Source of the DNA: Cytophagaceae bacterium
GTDB taxonomy: Bacteria; Bacteroidota; Bacteroidia; Cytophagales; Flexibacteraceae
DNA: 15,884 nt
Direction: 5' to 3'
Assembly: GCA_947464365.1 (NCBI GenBank)
Contig: CANHWS010000045.1
Location: 1-15,884 of the forward strand
Shown: piece after piece, positions 15,704-15,884 of the stretch
How the letters are laid out: every line of letters begins with the position of its first letter
Numbering within the stretch: position 1 is the first letter of the stretch
Made by a program: the position numbers and the translations under genes
The notes under the pieces: generated by a model
What the model saw: only the letters and a program-made list of their open reading frames with translations
Database searches by the model: none
Told to the model about the DNA's origin: nothing

Positions 15704-15884
15704 TTAGGATGCTGACCTCATGATGAGCTGGTCCTGAAGGTACTCCACCTCTAGTAAAAAGGATGGAATTTGGTCAAACACCATCTCTGCCTTTCCGCTG
15801 TCGTATGGATGACTTTTAGCGCCCCTTTCCTAACGATACCCACGCCAAGCCACCACATCCCCGGCTAGTATACCTAGCTCATAT
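15704..15884 (-). pseudogene. HEPN-domain protein (HI0074/HepT-like) C-terminus with in-frame stop, cut by window edge
   Basis: Reading the minus strand in the frame that ends with TAA at 15704-15706 gives the C-terminal part of a HEPN nucleotidyltransferase partner. Before the break stands YELGILAGDVVAW, like the family pattern LGLI-x-D-x-x-x-W. A TAG at 15830-15832 interrupts the frame. After it follow Glu, then RGAKSHPYD, which holds the complete RNase motif RX4HXY (Arg, His, Tyr), and then KAEMVFDQIPSFLLEVEYL, matching the family's last helix. Conserved features on both sides of the TAG in one frame show that a single gene was interrupted, by mutation or by a base error in the assembly. 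The usual Asn after the motif Arg is Gly here. The 5' end lies beyond the window. Order and strand (HEPN then MNT) are those of HI0074-HI0073. Too short for a sure family call, but the motif set is specific. Confidence 0.65.

Noticed and set aside
1..15884. CRISPR arrays, tRNA or rRNA genes, insertion sequences
   Set aside because: No regularly spaced repeats, no cloverleaf or rRNA-like stretch and no transposase-like frame or terminal inverted repeats were seen on either strand.

Overview
The window is an ordinary-looking chromosomal stretch from a Gram-negative, diderm bacterium, most probably a member of the Bacteroidota. This rests on protein style (FolE/PTPS pair, LDH-like tetrameric-type malate dehydrogenase, HAE-1 RND pump with TolC, a secreted WG-repeat protein, a DUF4140/DUF4139 protein) and on starts with A-rich leaders and no clear Shine-Dalgarno sequence. 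I cannot place it below phylum. No rRNA, tRNA, CRISPR array or insertion sequence is visible.

Left end (1-1000, minus strand): a pterin pair. A PTPS/QueD-family gene is followed, with a 41-base overlap, by folE (GTP cyclohydrolase I), which runs off the left edge just short of its C-terminus. Together they take GTP to dihydroneopterin triphosphate and on to a tetrahydropterin. The PTPS cysteine spacing (C-X5-HGH) is of the tetrahydrobiopterin type rather than the usual queuosine-pathway type. A 670-base spacer (1001-1669) with an inverted repeat and only short, unconvincing ORFs separates it from mdh.

Middle (1670-11841, plus strand): mdh with a strong terminator; a ~1015-residue secreted WG-repeat protein of unknown role; an HAE-1 RND inner-membrane pump; a TolC-like outer-membrane channel; and a secreted Ycf48-like beta-propeller. 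The pump and channel form two of the three parts of a tripartite efflux system; the periplasmic adaptor is not in the window. A two-way hairpin terminator (11903-11936) separates this block from the convergent minus-strand block.

Right (11964-15884, minus strand): a DUF4140/DUF4139 surface protein, a PhoD-like exported phosphatase with a 15-base palindrome upstream, and at the edge a minimal nucleotidyltransferase (MNT antitoxin type) preceded by the 3' end of a HEPN-domain partner. The HEPN reading frame keeps its RX4HXY motif but has an in-frame TAG two codons before it, so the toxin half of this HEPN/MNT module looks broken.

The most noteworthy items are the HEPN/MNT remnant, the PTPS-II-like signature next to folE, and the RND/TolC pair without an adaptor beside a giant secreted WG protein. 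I found no clear evidence of a wholly new system.
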